64,000 nucleotides of DNA, taken from NCBI GenBank assembly GCA_016841625.1, contig JAENYU010000008.1, positions 63,634 to 127,633 of the forward strand, read 5' to 3'. Made by a program: the position numbers and the translations under genes. Of the stretch, positions 25,563 through 33,151 are shown piece after piece. Every line of letters begins with the position of its first letter. Positions within the stretch are counted from its first letter, which is position 1. The notes under the pieces were generated by a model, which was not told where the DNA came from, ran no database searches, and saw only the letters and a list, made by a program, of their open reading frames with translations. This stretch comes from Methanobacteriota archaeon. Lineage in GTDB: Archaea > Halobacteriota > Methanosarcinia > Methanosarcinales > Methanosarcinaceae.

Positions 25563-26420
25563 CTATCTCTTTGCATTCAGGGTTTTTTTGTTTATTTTCC
25601 CTTTCTTTTCCGTTTCAAGCTTCTCGAAATACTGGAGAGCTACCCCTGCAATGATGGAAGCATTCATAAGGTAGCGGTCATCGGCGTCAAATTTGATCGT
25701 CTCAAGGGAATATGCTGCCTGCAAAAGGGCTTTTTCAAGCCCCTGCTCATCTGCAGCCCGTCCTATACTCTCCAGGGAACGGGCAGTTGTGTCGGCAGCA
25801 TCCTTCAGGTTCTTTTCAATTGCCCTTGACCCCAGTTCCTGCAGGAGGAACTCGGCATTGAGCGCAGCGGCCTCAAAATTCTGGCTTGCAGCAGTTTTCC
25901 CTGTAATCCCCAGCCAGGAAAGCGTGCTTTCCGCAGCATCCCCGAGTTTCTGCTGGGTTACGCTTCTTCCGACCTCTCCCAGGGCAAAAATAACCGCTAT
26001 TGTTTCTTTATTCAGCTTCCTGCAAGCCGCCGTGTTCCCCATCTCCCCCAGACAGGAAACAGCCACCTTTGCGGGAACCTCAAGTTTCTGTTCTCCCGCG
26101 GCTTTTCCGACCTCCCCGATCGCCAGGGCAATGCTTACAAGGGCACTTTCCATCCGCTTCCCGCAGGCTTCCTTTGCAACCGGGGACAGAAGCAGGAGTG
26201 CAGTAATAGATGCCATTTCCAACCGCTTTAAAGCTGCCGCTCTTCCGATATTTTTTATGTACTCAACTATTCTCCTGGCGTCGGCTTCCTCGCCTTCCAC
26301 GGCATAATTAACCGCAATTTCACTCAGGTAATTCAGAAGTTTTATGACCTCAGCTTCGCTCCTTGCATTGACTGCAGCCATTCCCATTTCAAAAGCTTCG
26401 GTTTCATCCAGCGGTAGAAT
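25563..26420 (-). CDS. 23-residue helical-repeat protein, paralogue 5, AUU start
   Basis: A 285-residue family member, the one nearest mtmB. The protein has eight regular 23-residue repeats (GRAAALK, AKEACGK, GKAAGEQ, GNTAACR, GRSVTQQ, GKTAASQ, GSRAIEK, GRAADEQ) and the shared tail FDADDRYLMNASIIAGVALQYFEK. No ATG or GTG is placed to give the family N-terminus. An ATT codon at 26420-26418, four bases after a GGGGGGGTG ribosome binding site, yields (M)LPLDETEAFEMGM, which aligns residue for residue with MITLNEADAMDVGL and MSILNESRATDLGL of the sisters. A TTG at 26435 is in frame but lies before the binding site. I therefore infer AUU initiation. The gene may share a leader with the structured element at 26606-26680. 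Confidence 0.78.
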   Translation of the reverse strand: MLPLDETEAFEMGMAAVNARSEAEVIKLLNYLSEIAVNYAVEGEEADARRIVEYIKNIGRAAALKRLEMASITALLLLSPVAKEACGKRMESALVSIALAIGEVGKAAGEQKLEVPAKVAVSCLGEMGNTAACRKLNKETIAVIFALGEVGRSVTQQKLGDAAESTLSWLGITGKTAASQNFEAAALNAEFLLQELGSRAIEKNLKDAADTTARSLESIGRAADEQGLEKALLQAAYSLETIKFDADDRYLMNASIIAGVALQYFEKLETEKKGKINKKTLNAKR

Positions 26421-26605
26421 CTTGCACCCCCCCAATTCTACTTTTGCACAAGAGTATTGCCGTGTGAGGATATTAGCTTTGCCATGAGTGAAACAGAGCC
26501 GGGGTTCCCTCCGGCTCCACTCAGTTCAATATAAAGTAGTACCTGTCAAGAACGTTCAATCTAATTCTTATCAAGAGATGGAATCTTTAAATCTTATTAA
26601 GCGAC

Positions 26606-26680
26606 AATAAGCTAGCGGTTGCTTATTCGCAGGTGAATAAGCAAAGAAAACGGCTGCTTTTGCCCCGGATGCCCGCTAGC
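26606..26680 (-). promoter_or_regulatory. Structured element with competing hairpins
   Basis: Between mtmB and paralogue 5. A perfect 10-bp stem TTGCTTATTC (26619-26628) / GAATAAGCAA (26635-26644) with a 6-base loop is enclosed by GCTAGCGG (26611-26618) and CCGCTAGC (26673-26680). A third copy, AATAAGC (26606-26612), can pair with the same GCTTATT. Mutually exclusive pairings of this kind are typical of attenuators or 3' end processing signals. The orientation is inferred from the neighbouring genes. Confidence 0.45.
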
Positions 26681-26879
26681 TAACAAATTAGGGCTTGATT
26701 ATATGTTGCTTGATTATATGTTATTACTGCATCAGAGGTTCGGTAAAAGAGCAGGATATCTAAAAAGTCCGGAACTCAAATCATCCATTTCCTATTTTTC
26801 ATTCTCAGCGACAGGATAGAGGTTTGATCCGGGGGGCGGATGCCCGGGTCCGGATCTGAAGGCTTCAGGGATTGCCAGT

Positions 26880-28256
26880 TCAGAATACAAGGCCGAGGTC
26901 TTCGAGCTGCTTCCTTGCGCCGTCGTAGACCTGGACGTACTCTTCCGTGGGTGTTACGGTCTTGACGTCGTAGCATTCCTGGAAGGTCTTGCCTGCGGGT
27001 GCGCTTGCATAGTTCTTCTCGTAGAGGCCGACGAGCTTGTCGAGGATTCCGTTGACTTCTGCGATGTCCATGCCTGCGGTTGCCCTTGCAACTTCTCCCA
27101 TCATCCTGGCTTCCATACCTGTGGTCTTGTCCTGCACTACACCCTTTGCTGCTGCCACCCCGGAGAGGATCTCACGGCCTGATGCAGTGTCGGTGATGGA
27201 CTGTGCGGAAGCTTCGAGGAGGCACATCTCGGTACACGGGCCTGCACATGGGTAGTACTGGTTCCCGGAGAGGATGTCTGTGAACTCGGAGATGGTTGCG
27301 CATGCCCAGCCTGCGATTGTGAGGGTTTCCCTGGTGTTGGTGGATCCCCAGCGGATGTGGACAGGGCCGTCAAGGTGCCAGCTTGCGCTGCTCATGACGA
27401 TGGAGTTGAGGTGAGTTGCAATGTCCACGATGGTGGTCTCTTCGATGCCGCCGGCGTACCCGCCGAAAATGGGCATCTGTTCGTCCATGATGATGTCGCT
27501 GTTGCCTTTGTAGTGGGCGATAACCGCGATTGCATCGAGGTCGATCTTCAGCTCGTTGAGCTGGGAGACTTCGTGGCTGTCGGAGGAGATCTGTCCGCCG
27601 TAGCAGTCAGATGCAATGTTTCCCTGAGCGGACAGGGAAGTCTCAGGGCCCTATATGCCCATGCCCGGGCGGCCTGCCATAGCTGCTGCCTGTTTGATGA
27701 GCCTGGTTTCGGTCTTTGCTGCCAGGACTTCATAGGGGCTTCCCGGAATTGGGGGCTTTCCGCGGACGGAGGTCATAACACCGTCTACAATGGTGTCGAC
27801 TTCCTTTTCCAGGGCGTAGCTCATGTGGACAGGCATGAAGACGTCTTCGGAGATCGGGGACCCGGTAGGACCACCCTGGATGATCGGCTTCTTCTTGTCG
27901 CCTACTTCTCTCTTGGAGACACGGACTGCGTCCCTGCCGGTTCCGAGGGTGAATTCCTTCTGGACGTTGTTGATTGCGTCCCAGATTTCGGCTTCGCTGT
28001 ACTTGACGATCCTGTGGGTGTCGGTACAGTAGATCCCGAGGTCCAGAAGCATCTCAAAGCCGGCGTTGAAGAGCTTTTCCATCATGTCCCTGTTGGTTGG
28101 GACAAATTCGCCTTTGAAGTCAAGCCCGTACTTCTGCTTGAGCTCCATTGCCTTCATGGGGATCTTCATGAGGTCCCAGTCGTCCTGGGTGCACTTCTCA
28201 CCGACTTTTGCTCTGTCGTAGAAATCGTAGCAATCAAATGATTTTCGGAATGTCAT
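26880..28256 (-). CDS. mtmB: Monomethylamine methyltransferase (pyrrolysine protein)
   Basis: MtmB transfers the methyl group of monomethylamine to the cobalt of MtmC, the first step of methane formation from methylamine. The gene has 458 codons, the family length, with one in-frame TAG at 27653-27651, exactly codon 202, read as pyrrolysine in AGRPGMGI-Pyl-GPETSLSAQ. The N-terminus TFRKSFDCYDFYDRAKVGEKC and C-terminus YVQVYDGARKQLEDLGLVF match the family. The ATG at 28256 follows AAGGGGCT. An inverted repeat just behind the TAG corresponds to the PYLIS position. Automatic gene callers would split it into two frames (27651-28283 and 26880-27488). It lies 32 bases downstream of mtmC in one operon. 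Incorporation requires pylTSBCD elsewhere in the genome. Confidence 0.97.
27618..27653 (-). promoter_or_regulatory. Pyl codon with PYLIS-like stem-loop
   Basis: The amber codon is followed on the minus strand by CCCTGAG (27648-27642) and its exact complement CTCAGGG (27628-27622) with a 13-base loop. It matches the position of the proposed PYLIS element in mtmB, whose importance for readthrough is reported as modest. Confidence 0.75.
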
Positions 28257-28288
28257 ATTTTCGAGCCCCTTTATACACTGCATCCGGT

Positions 28289-28942
28289 TTACTTCATAAC
28301 TTCAAGAGCTACTTTTGCGGCTTCTGCAGCGTTCTCTGCGGTTGCGTCTGCTCCGATTTCGGCGATCCAACCGTCAGAAACAGGGGCTCCTCCGAACATG
28401 CACTTTACGCTGTCTCTCAGGCTTTCTTCCCTTAGCCTGTCCATGAGGTCCTTCTGGCCGAGCATGGAAGTGGTCATAAGGGCGGAACCTACAAGAATAA
28501 CTTTTTCTCCCTTGTGCTTTTCAACCTCTTCCACGACAGTCTCGTTGAGGACGTCGGTTCCAAGGTCGAGGATATCAAAACCGTTTGCTCCGAGCATGGT
28601 TGAAACAAGACGGTGTCCGATGTCGTGGATGTCTCCTTCTGCAACAAAGGTGATTGCAAGTCCGGTTTCTTCTCCTTCCTTCCTCGTCTTTTCAAGTTCA
28701 GGAGTCAGAAGTTCCATTGCTTCTTTCATTGCTTTTGCAGACATCATAATCTGGGGCAGGAAGATTTCGGCGGCTTCGAACTTGTCCCCTATGACCTTCA
28801 TTCCTGGGGCAAGACCCTTTGTGATAATCTCAAGTGCCGGAATTCCTGCGGCAAGGGCTTCCTGGGTTAACTGTACACATCCCGCGACATCCTGGTTAAC
28901 AATAGAGTCGCGAAGCCTGTCAAAAGTTTCCTGATCTGTCAT
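28289..28942 (-). CDS. mtmC: Monomethylamine corrinoid protein
   Basis: A 217-residue cobalamin-binding protein that accepts the methyl group from MtmB and hands it to the CoM methyltransferase MtbA. The N-terminal four-helix cap (FDRLRDSIVNQDVAGCVQLTQEAL, ITKGLAPGMKVIGDKFEAAEIFLPQIMMSAKAM) is complete. The cobalt ligand is His106 in GDIHDIGHRLVSTML, with the nucleotide-tail loops VILVGSALMTTSML and CMFGGAPVSDGW. Two ATGs are possible, 28951 (MIKM) and 28942 (MTDQ). I prefer 28942 from homologous length and spacing to GGATGAT. It heads the mtmCB transcript. No mtmP permease gene lies next to it, and downstream of mtmB the repeat-protein family begins. Confidence 0.95.
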   Translation of the reverse strand: MTDQETFDRLRDSIVNQDVAGCVQLTQEALAAGIPALEIITKGLAPGMKVIGDKFEAAEIFLPQIMMSAKAMKEAMELLTPELEKTRKEGEETGLAITFVAEGDIHDIGHRLVSTMLGANGFDILDLGTDVLNETVVEEVEKHKGEKVILVGSALMTTSMLGQKDLMDRLREESLRDSVKCMFGGAPVSDGWIAEIGADATAENAAEAAKVALEVMK

Positions 28943-29020
28943 TTTTATCATCCAAATTTATTTGTGTGATTTTGCCCGGAGCTTCAAGGGCGGAGTACGG
29001 AAGCTTATTACTTATTTACT

Positions 29021-29034
29021 AATATATATAAATT
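29021..29034 (-). promoter_or_regulatory. TATA box of the mtmC-mtmB operon
   Basis: The minus strand reads AATTTATATATATT about 80-90 bases upstream of mtmC, predicting a leader of roughly 55-60 nt. Long leaders are common for methyltransferase operons in Methanosarcina. Confidence 0.5.
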
Positions 29035-29111
29035 ATGCTTGAAAACGCAGAGAAAAATGCTATCAATATAAAAATGTTATGGATAATATTCTGAAACCCG
29101 GATAAAGGGAT

Positions 29112-29378
29112 TTACCGGAAAAACAGCAGGAAAAGTGCAAACGAAGCAAGGTTCATCAAAAAGCCTAAAACGCTAGCAATAAGCCCTGCCCTTGCGACAT
29201 CATCATGTCCTTTTTTCAGGCGTCCCCTGGCAAGAACGATGCCTATGAAAGCAAAAGGTATCGCAAAAGATGTTAGAAACACGCTCCCGATCCCCAACCA
29301 GAACGACAGGGAAAATAATATGCTTACAAGCCCGCATACCAGGCTTAAGGTTCCTGCATTTTCGGACAGATTGCTAAT
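29112..29378 (-). CDS. Small two-to-three-helix membrane protein (DUF4190-like), AUU start
   Basis: An 88-residue membrane protein. The pattern (SLVCGLVSILFSLSFWLGIGSVFLT, then SFAIPFAFIGIVLARGRLKKGHDDVARAGLIASVLGFLMN) is that of DUF4190-like proteins: two hydrophobic hairpins around a short basic loop that contains G-RLKKG. Only a TTG at 29297 is available as a conventional start, and it would cut off the first hydrophobic segment. Upstream, an AGGGAGG ribosome binding site sits seven bases before an ATT codon at 29378-29376, after an in-frame TGA, so I infer AUU initiation giving (M)SNLSENAGTL. Function unknown. It lies between the mtm operon and the Rieske gene on the same strand. Confidence 0.6.
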   Translation of the reverse strand: MSNLSENAGTLSLVCGLVSILFSLSFWLGIGSVFLTSFAIPFAFIGIVLARGRLKKGHDDVARAGLIASVLGFLMNLASFALFLLFFR

Positions 29379-29526
29379 TTTCTTTCCTCCCTGAAAAATT
29401 CAATTCCATGAGTTAAAGCATAAATAGGTTTACTCGCCGGCTCCTGATCGGCAGCACTCCTGATCAACAATACGCCTGTCCTGTTCTATTTCGGAATCAG
29501 GCATAATTCGGAATCAGGCACAAAAA

Positions 29527-29880
29527 TTATTCTTCTATCTTTACCCCAATTTTTCCACCTTCAAGTTTCCACTCAACCTTCTTTAATTCAAGCCTGTCGT
29601 TCAGGCATTCCCCGGTCCTGATGTCAAACCTCCTTCCATGGCAGATGCACATGAGTACATGGGCTTCGAGGGTGCCCCTGTCCAGCGGACAGCGTGCATG
29701 GGGACAGGTATTTGAAAATGCGTATATCTGTCCTTCTTCTTTAATGAGGACTATGCCTTTTCCTTCAAGTTCCACAAGATGGAGAGTTTCTTCCTTCAAG
29801 TCACTTTCTTCAGCCGCATAGTGCCAGGGCGGCTTAATCCCGGGTGCACCCCCGGTTCCGGATGTCATTTCGGATACCAT
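29527..29880 (-). CDS. Rieske [2Fe-2S] ferredoxin
   Basis: A 117-residue soluble Rieske protein. The cluster motifs are CPHARCPLDRG and, 17 residues on, CICHGRRFDIRTGECL, giving two Cys and two His ligands. There is no membrane anchor or signal peptide, so this is the ferredoxin-type Rieske of oxygenase or nitrite-reductase small-subunit style, an electron carrier in the cytoplasm. The N-terminal 15 residues (MTSGTGGAPG) are low in complexity. The ATG at 29880 follows AAGGTGAG. The next gene upstream on the same strand is the FAD oxidoreductase (30094-31548), 213 bases away, which is a plausible partner but not proven. Confidence 0.88.
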   Translation of the reverse strand: MVSEMTSGTGGAPGIKPPWHYAAEESDLKEETLHLVELEGKGIVLIKEEGQIYAFSNTCPHARCPLDRGTLEAHVLMCICHGRRFDIRTGECLNDRLELKKVEWKLEGGKIGVKIEE

Positions 29881-29989
29881 TTACCACTCACCTTCAACCC
29901 TTTTCGGGTTTTTATTTCCTGCTTATTATTAGCTAGGGAGCCCGATATAAGCTTTTGCCGGATGAGGGAACAACTCGATCCGAAATTAA

Positions 29990-30086
29990 GGATACTGAAA
30001 AAAGGATACTGAAAAAAGGATACTGAAAAAAGGGTGCTGAAAAGTTATTCTGAAAAAAGGATACTGAAAAAAGGATACTGGAAAAG
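29990..30086. repeat. 14-bp tandem repeat, about seven units
   Basis: Units of ggatactgaaaaaa start at 29990, 30004 and 30018, two degenerate units follow, and two more lie at 30059 and 30073. The array ends 7 bases from the stop codon of the FAD oxidoreductase. Confidence 0.9.
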
Positions 30087-30093
30087 CTCCGTA

Positions 30094-31548
30094 TCAGTGA
30101 AGCTTTCCATCCTCATTCAGGATTTTCAGGAGTTCAATGATCGAATAGGAGGCCCTGGTGATACCCATACTGCGCTTATCGGTGTCTGTGCCGACAATGT
30201 AGAGGTTCTTTACAGGGGTCCGGATGTCCGCGAAATTTCCGTCGATGGTAACTGCGGCTTTTTCGGGGATCATGATCTGCTCGTGCTTCATAACTATTTG
30301 CTGCTCGATGTTCGGGAGGGCCCGATGAATCGTATCATAGGCCCTCTTGATCTCGTGTTTCTCGCTTCTGTGTTCGTTGATCACGAAGGAAAAGCCCACG
30401 AGCTGCTTGTCTTTCGGAGCAAGGGATGGGTCATAGTTGCTGATAGGCATTGCCCAGTAAGCAAAGTCCTTGAACCAGATCTCGGAACCGATATAGTTAA
30501 ACTCAGGAAGGTTTTTTCGCAGGCCCAGCCAGATTGTGAGGCTTTTGCTGTGGACGATCCCTTTCAGGTTTTCCAGGTAATCCGAAGGCAGATCCTTTAT
30601 CAGATTCGGGAGGTCGGTTGAAAATCCGGTATAGATGACGATTTCTGCGGAGTAGGCTTCATCGGCTTCCACGCCTGTAACCTTATCGTCCTGCACCAGG
30701 ATGCCTGTTACCTCACACTCGTTCTTGATTTCAACCAGGTCCGGGAGGGAATAGATTATGGCGTTAAGGAGGGCTTTTAGGCCCTTCCTGGGATAGCCCT
30801 GGGAATAGTTAACCTTGTTAGTGGCAAGCCTTTCCAGGGATGTGAAGGGGTGGGAAACCCTGTTCATCCTGGCCTGAAGGGAAGAGTGCAGGTTCAGGGG
30901 GAGCAGGGTAGCTAGAATGGACTCTGCAGACTGCCTTTTTCTGGGCTCCATTCTCCCGGTCATCTCAGCGAATTGTTCCTGGGTTATGCTGTCCCTCACA
31001 AAACTGCTGCCTGTAAGGATGCGGTAAGCAGAAGTCTCTTTCATGGACCTGCCAGAAAGGAAGCCAGAAATAGTGTCCACGAAATCACAGGTATCTTTGG
31101 AAAGGTTTCTTGGCATGTAGTCATACACAGACTGCCCCGAAATGTCCACCCCGAAAGTGGAAAGGGTCAGAGCTTTCGTAATCGCCTGGGAAAGCATGAG
31201 CCTGTCCTTTCTCGGAAGCACGTCGAAAGTCACAAAATCCCTCAGGTTTGAAGGGACTTTGGTAAAGGTATCTTCGGTCCGAACGTAGTATTGACCGTAG
31301 TCCTCAAAAACCGGCAGGTAGTCGAAGTAGTTGTCCATCAGCCTTCGAAGAGGGCCCTCATGGAGATGGGTTATGGCATGAGCTCCCGTATCTACCTGGA
31401 AGCCGTCAACCATATAGCTGTTGCAGTTTCCCCCAAGGTGCCTGTTTTTCTCGAGAACCAGTACCCTCTTCCCGTGCTTGGAAAGCGTAAGCGCAGCCAG
31501 AAGCCCGCTTACACCCGCCCCGACAACAATCACATCGTATTTTTTCAT
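30094..31548 (-). CDS. FAD-dependent oxidoreductase, phytoene desaturase/carotene isomerase-like
   Basis: A 484-residue flavoprotein with the amine-oxidase/CrtI layout. The N-terminal dinucleotide motif is YDVIVVGAGVSGLLAALTLSKHGKRVLVLEKNRHLGGN, and the substrate-side loop VDGFQVDTGAHAITHL follows. The C-terminal FAD signature is VKNLYIVGTDTDKRSMGITRASYS. Relatives desaturate or isomerise polyisoprenoid chains or saturate retinol; the exact substrate cannot be read. In a methanogen a squalene- or polyprenoid-related substrate is conceivable. The ATG at 31548 begins the motif directly. Its own promoter must lie in the gene-poor region to the right. A Rieske ferredoxin gene is downstream. Confidence 0.87.
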   Translation of the reverse strand: MKKYDVIVVGAGVSGLLAALTLSKHGKRVLVLEKNRHLGGNCNSYMVDGFQVDTGAHAITHLHEGPLRRLMDNYFDYLPVFEDYGQYYVRTEDTFTKVPSNLRDFVTFDVLPRKDRLMLSQAITKALTLSTFGVDISGQSVYDYMPRNLSKDTCDFVDTISGFLSGRSMKETSAYRILTGSSFVRDSITQEQFAEMTGRMEPRKRQSAESILATLLPLNLHSSLQARMNRVSHPFTSLERLATNKVNYSQGYPRKGLKALLNAIIYSLPDLVEIKNECEVTGILVQDDKVTGVEADEAYSAEIVIYTGFSTDLPNLIKDLPSDYLENLKGIVHSKSLTIWLGLRKNLPEFNYIGSEIWFKDFAYWAMPISNYDPSLAPKDKQLVGFSFVINEHRSEKHEIKRAYDTIHRALPNIEQQIVMKHEQIMIPEKAAVTIDGNFADIRTPVKNLYIVGTDTDKRSMGITRASYSIIELLKILNEDGKLH

Positions 31549-31719
31549 TCCCTGAACTACCTCTATTTTTTTCTGTGAATCAAGCTCTTCTTCACCACAT
31601 CTTATGCATCGAGTTATCTCAACTCACAACACAATTCCATCTGCAATGGAACGAATAAAAGATATAAACTATGTTATGGAACTGTGATAAGGTGCCTTAA
31701 TCAAGGAGTATGTTAAAAA

Positions 31720-31923
31720 TTACTTTATATATAATTTATCTAAGGAAGGACTCCTCATTTCTAAAAAACTCCTTTTACGCCTGGGCTCAGATGCAGGCAC
31801 TGGAGTCGAGGATGTCCGGGTCGAGGCCTTTTTTTCCTCAAATAAACATCCCGCACAGAGCTTCCCCTCCTTGAATTTGATAAAATGTTCCACTTCTTTT
31901 CCACATCGTTCACATTTAACTAT
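31720..31923 (-). CDS. Small zinc-ribbon protein with non-AUG start, or decayed copy
   Basis: The minus strand encodes a 67-codon frame VKCERCGKEVEHFIKFKEGK, then LCAGCLFEEKK, then a Ser/Thr/Pro linker and RRKRSFLEM. The two CxxC pairs make a typical small zinc ribbon, and the first pair starts two codons from the proposed start. No ATG, GTG or TTG is available before the first CxxC. An ATA at 31923-31921 lies six bases after GGGTGA, right behind an in-frame stop. It is either a gene with AUA initiation or a pseudogene that lost its ATG. The 3' end is AT-rich (DKLYIK). Confidence 0.45.
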   Translation of the reverse strand: MVKCERCGKEVEHFIKFKEGKLCAGCLFEEKKASTRTSSTPVPASEPRRKRSFLEMRSPSLDKLYIK

Positions 31924-32757
31924 ACTTCTTCACCCGTGGAGTAATTATGGCTGTTTTGCTATAAATACGGGCAGGTCTGAGGGTATAACTGAAAATAGCA
32001 AGAAAAAAGAAGACAGAAGACACCAATAGAAATAAAAAGCAGAAACCAACAGTTGAAAATAAAAACCGGAGGTCTCAATAGAAATAAAAAGCAGAAGCTA
32101 ACAGTTGAAAATGACAGCAGGAGCCCAAATGGAAAAATAAAAGTAGAATATAAATGTAGAATATAAAAGCAGAGTATAAAAATAGAATCTAAAAATAGAA
32201 TATAAAATCATAATATAAAATCATAATATTCCTGTTGGAGTTAAAGGGATCCTGAACCGGAGGAAAACGGATAAATTCCTTTTTCGTTATTCCTCACACA
32301 GGACCTTTTCAACGATTCCTCTAGCAGGTCCACACTTCCTGTGCGTCCCGCCCGCATGAATTTCCTTCCAGGTCTTTCAAGCCCCTTTTCCACAACATCT
32401 TCTCCACGGGGCTTTTTTCCGGACCTGGTATAAAGTTTACACCAAATTCCTGTTCCGCTGCCTGGTCAGTTTTTCAACAACGTCCTCTGACGGGCCTGAC
32501 CTCAAGCCGGAACTCCTGTATGAGCTGTTAGAAAAAACCCCTGGACCCTGGGCTTCCTTAAATGCTGGGTACAGGCCAAATATTAACTAACTAACTGGAA
32601 CCGCAAAAAAATAGCCGGTTCCGTGTCCAAAACGGATTTTTTTCAGCATCTGCTCTTCATGAAAGCTGGGGCAAGCATACAATGGGAGAAGCTTTTCAAA
32701 TCTTCAAAAAAATTGAATTTTGCTTTCACCAGAGCCTCCGTACCCGAACCCGGGGGT
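31924..32757. other. Gene-poor stretch with AT-rich and degenerate repeats
   Basis: From 31980 to 32230 there are imperfect repeats (gaaataaaaagcagaa...aacagttgaaaat twice, then several agaatataaaa units). From 32241 to 32580 the minus strand has broken frames with three related segments: SGPSEDVVEKLTRQ, SGKKPRGEDVVEKGLERPG and a weaker DLLEESLKR. They look like the remains of a repetitive protein gene with stops and frameshifts. No intact gene was found. Confidence 0.4.
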
Positions 32758-32880
32758 TCAGGGTCCGACCCAGTACAATCCGATAAGCACCACCAAAGTG
32801 AACAATACACCGAAAGTACCGATTATCACCTTGTTCTGCTGCATCATTTTGTCGTGCTGCATCATTTTGTTCTGTTGCAT
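32758..32880 (-). CDS. 40-residue single-span membrane protein
   Basis: A complete short gene: ATG at 32880, stop at 32758. The first 17 residues are hydrophilic and repetitive (MQQNKMMQHDKMMQQNK, with KMMQ twice and a related opening). One membrane helix follows (VIIGTFGVLFTLVVLIGLYW) and the protein ends VGP. AAGGAAGG stands eight bases before the ATG, and a TATA-like TTTATAAAT lies on the minus strand at 32914-32923, giving a leader of about 13 nt. The complete set of signals makes it more credible than the longer overlapping plus-strand frames. Function unknown; small regulators of membrane complexes have this shape. Confidence 0.6.
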   Translation of the reverse strand: MQQNKMMQHDKMMQQNKVIIGTFGVLFTLVVLIGLYWVGP

Positions 32881-33094
32881 AGGGAACCTTCCTTCTCAGA
32901 ATATCTCCGATAACTATTTATAAACAATCTAACAAACAGGAAGACAATATCCTAGTTACGTGGTTTACGAATAAATACATTTCGATTTACATTCGAAAAA
33001 AAGTTCCTTCAGGCAATCATCTTATATGGGAATGAGGATCTCCTGACTTTTTTTTGATATTTGCCCCGGAAAATCCCGGGCCAGTCTAATGCTA

Positions 33095-33104
33095 TAGTAT
33101 ATAA
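33095..33104 (+). promoter_or_regulatory. TATA box of the ferredoxin/AOR operon
   Basis: AGTATATAAG stands 48 bases before the ferredoxin ATG, at the expected distance for a leader of about 30 nt. Confidence 0.5.
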
Positions 33105-33151
33105 GCCGAAGGCACATATTTTCCTTTATAGGGGAACTGGAGCGGGAAGTA

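Noticed and set aside
26400-26480. Phase variation at the seven-G tract before the repeat-protein gene
   Set aside because: The tract lies before the inferred start and upstream frames end in stops before it, so length change would not switch the reading frame. It serves as ribosome binding site.
26880-28283. mtmB as a pseudogene split by a stop codon
   Set aside because: The only interruption is TAG at codon 202, the pyrrolysine position, and both sides are intact.
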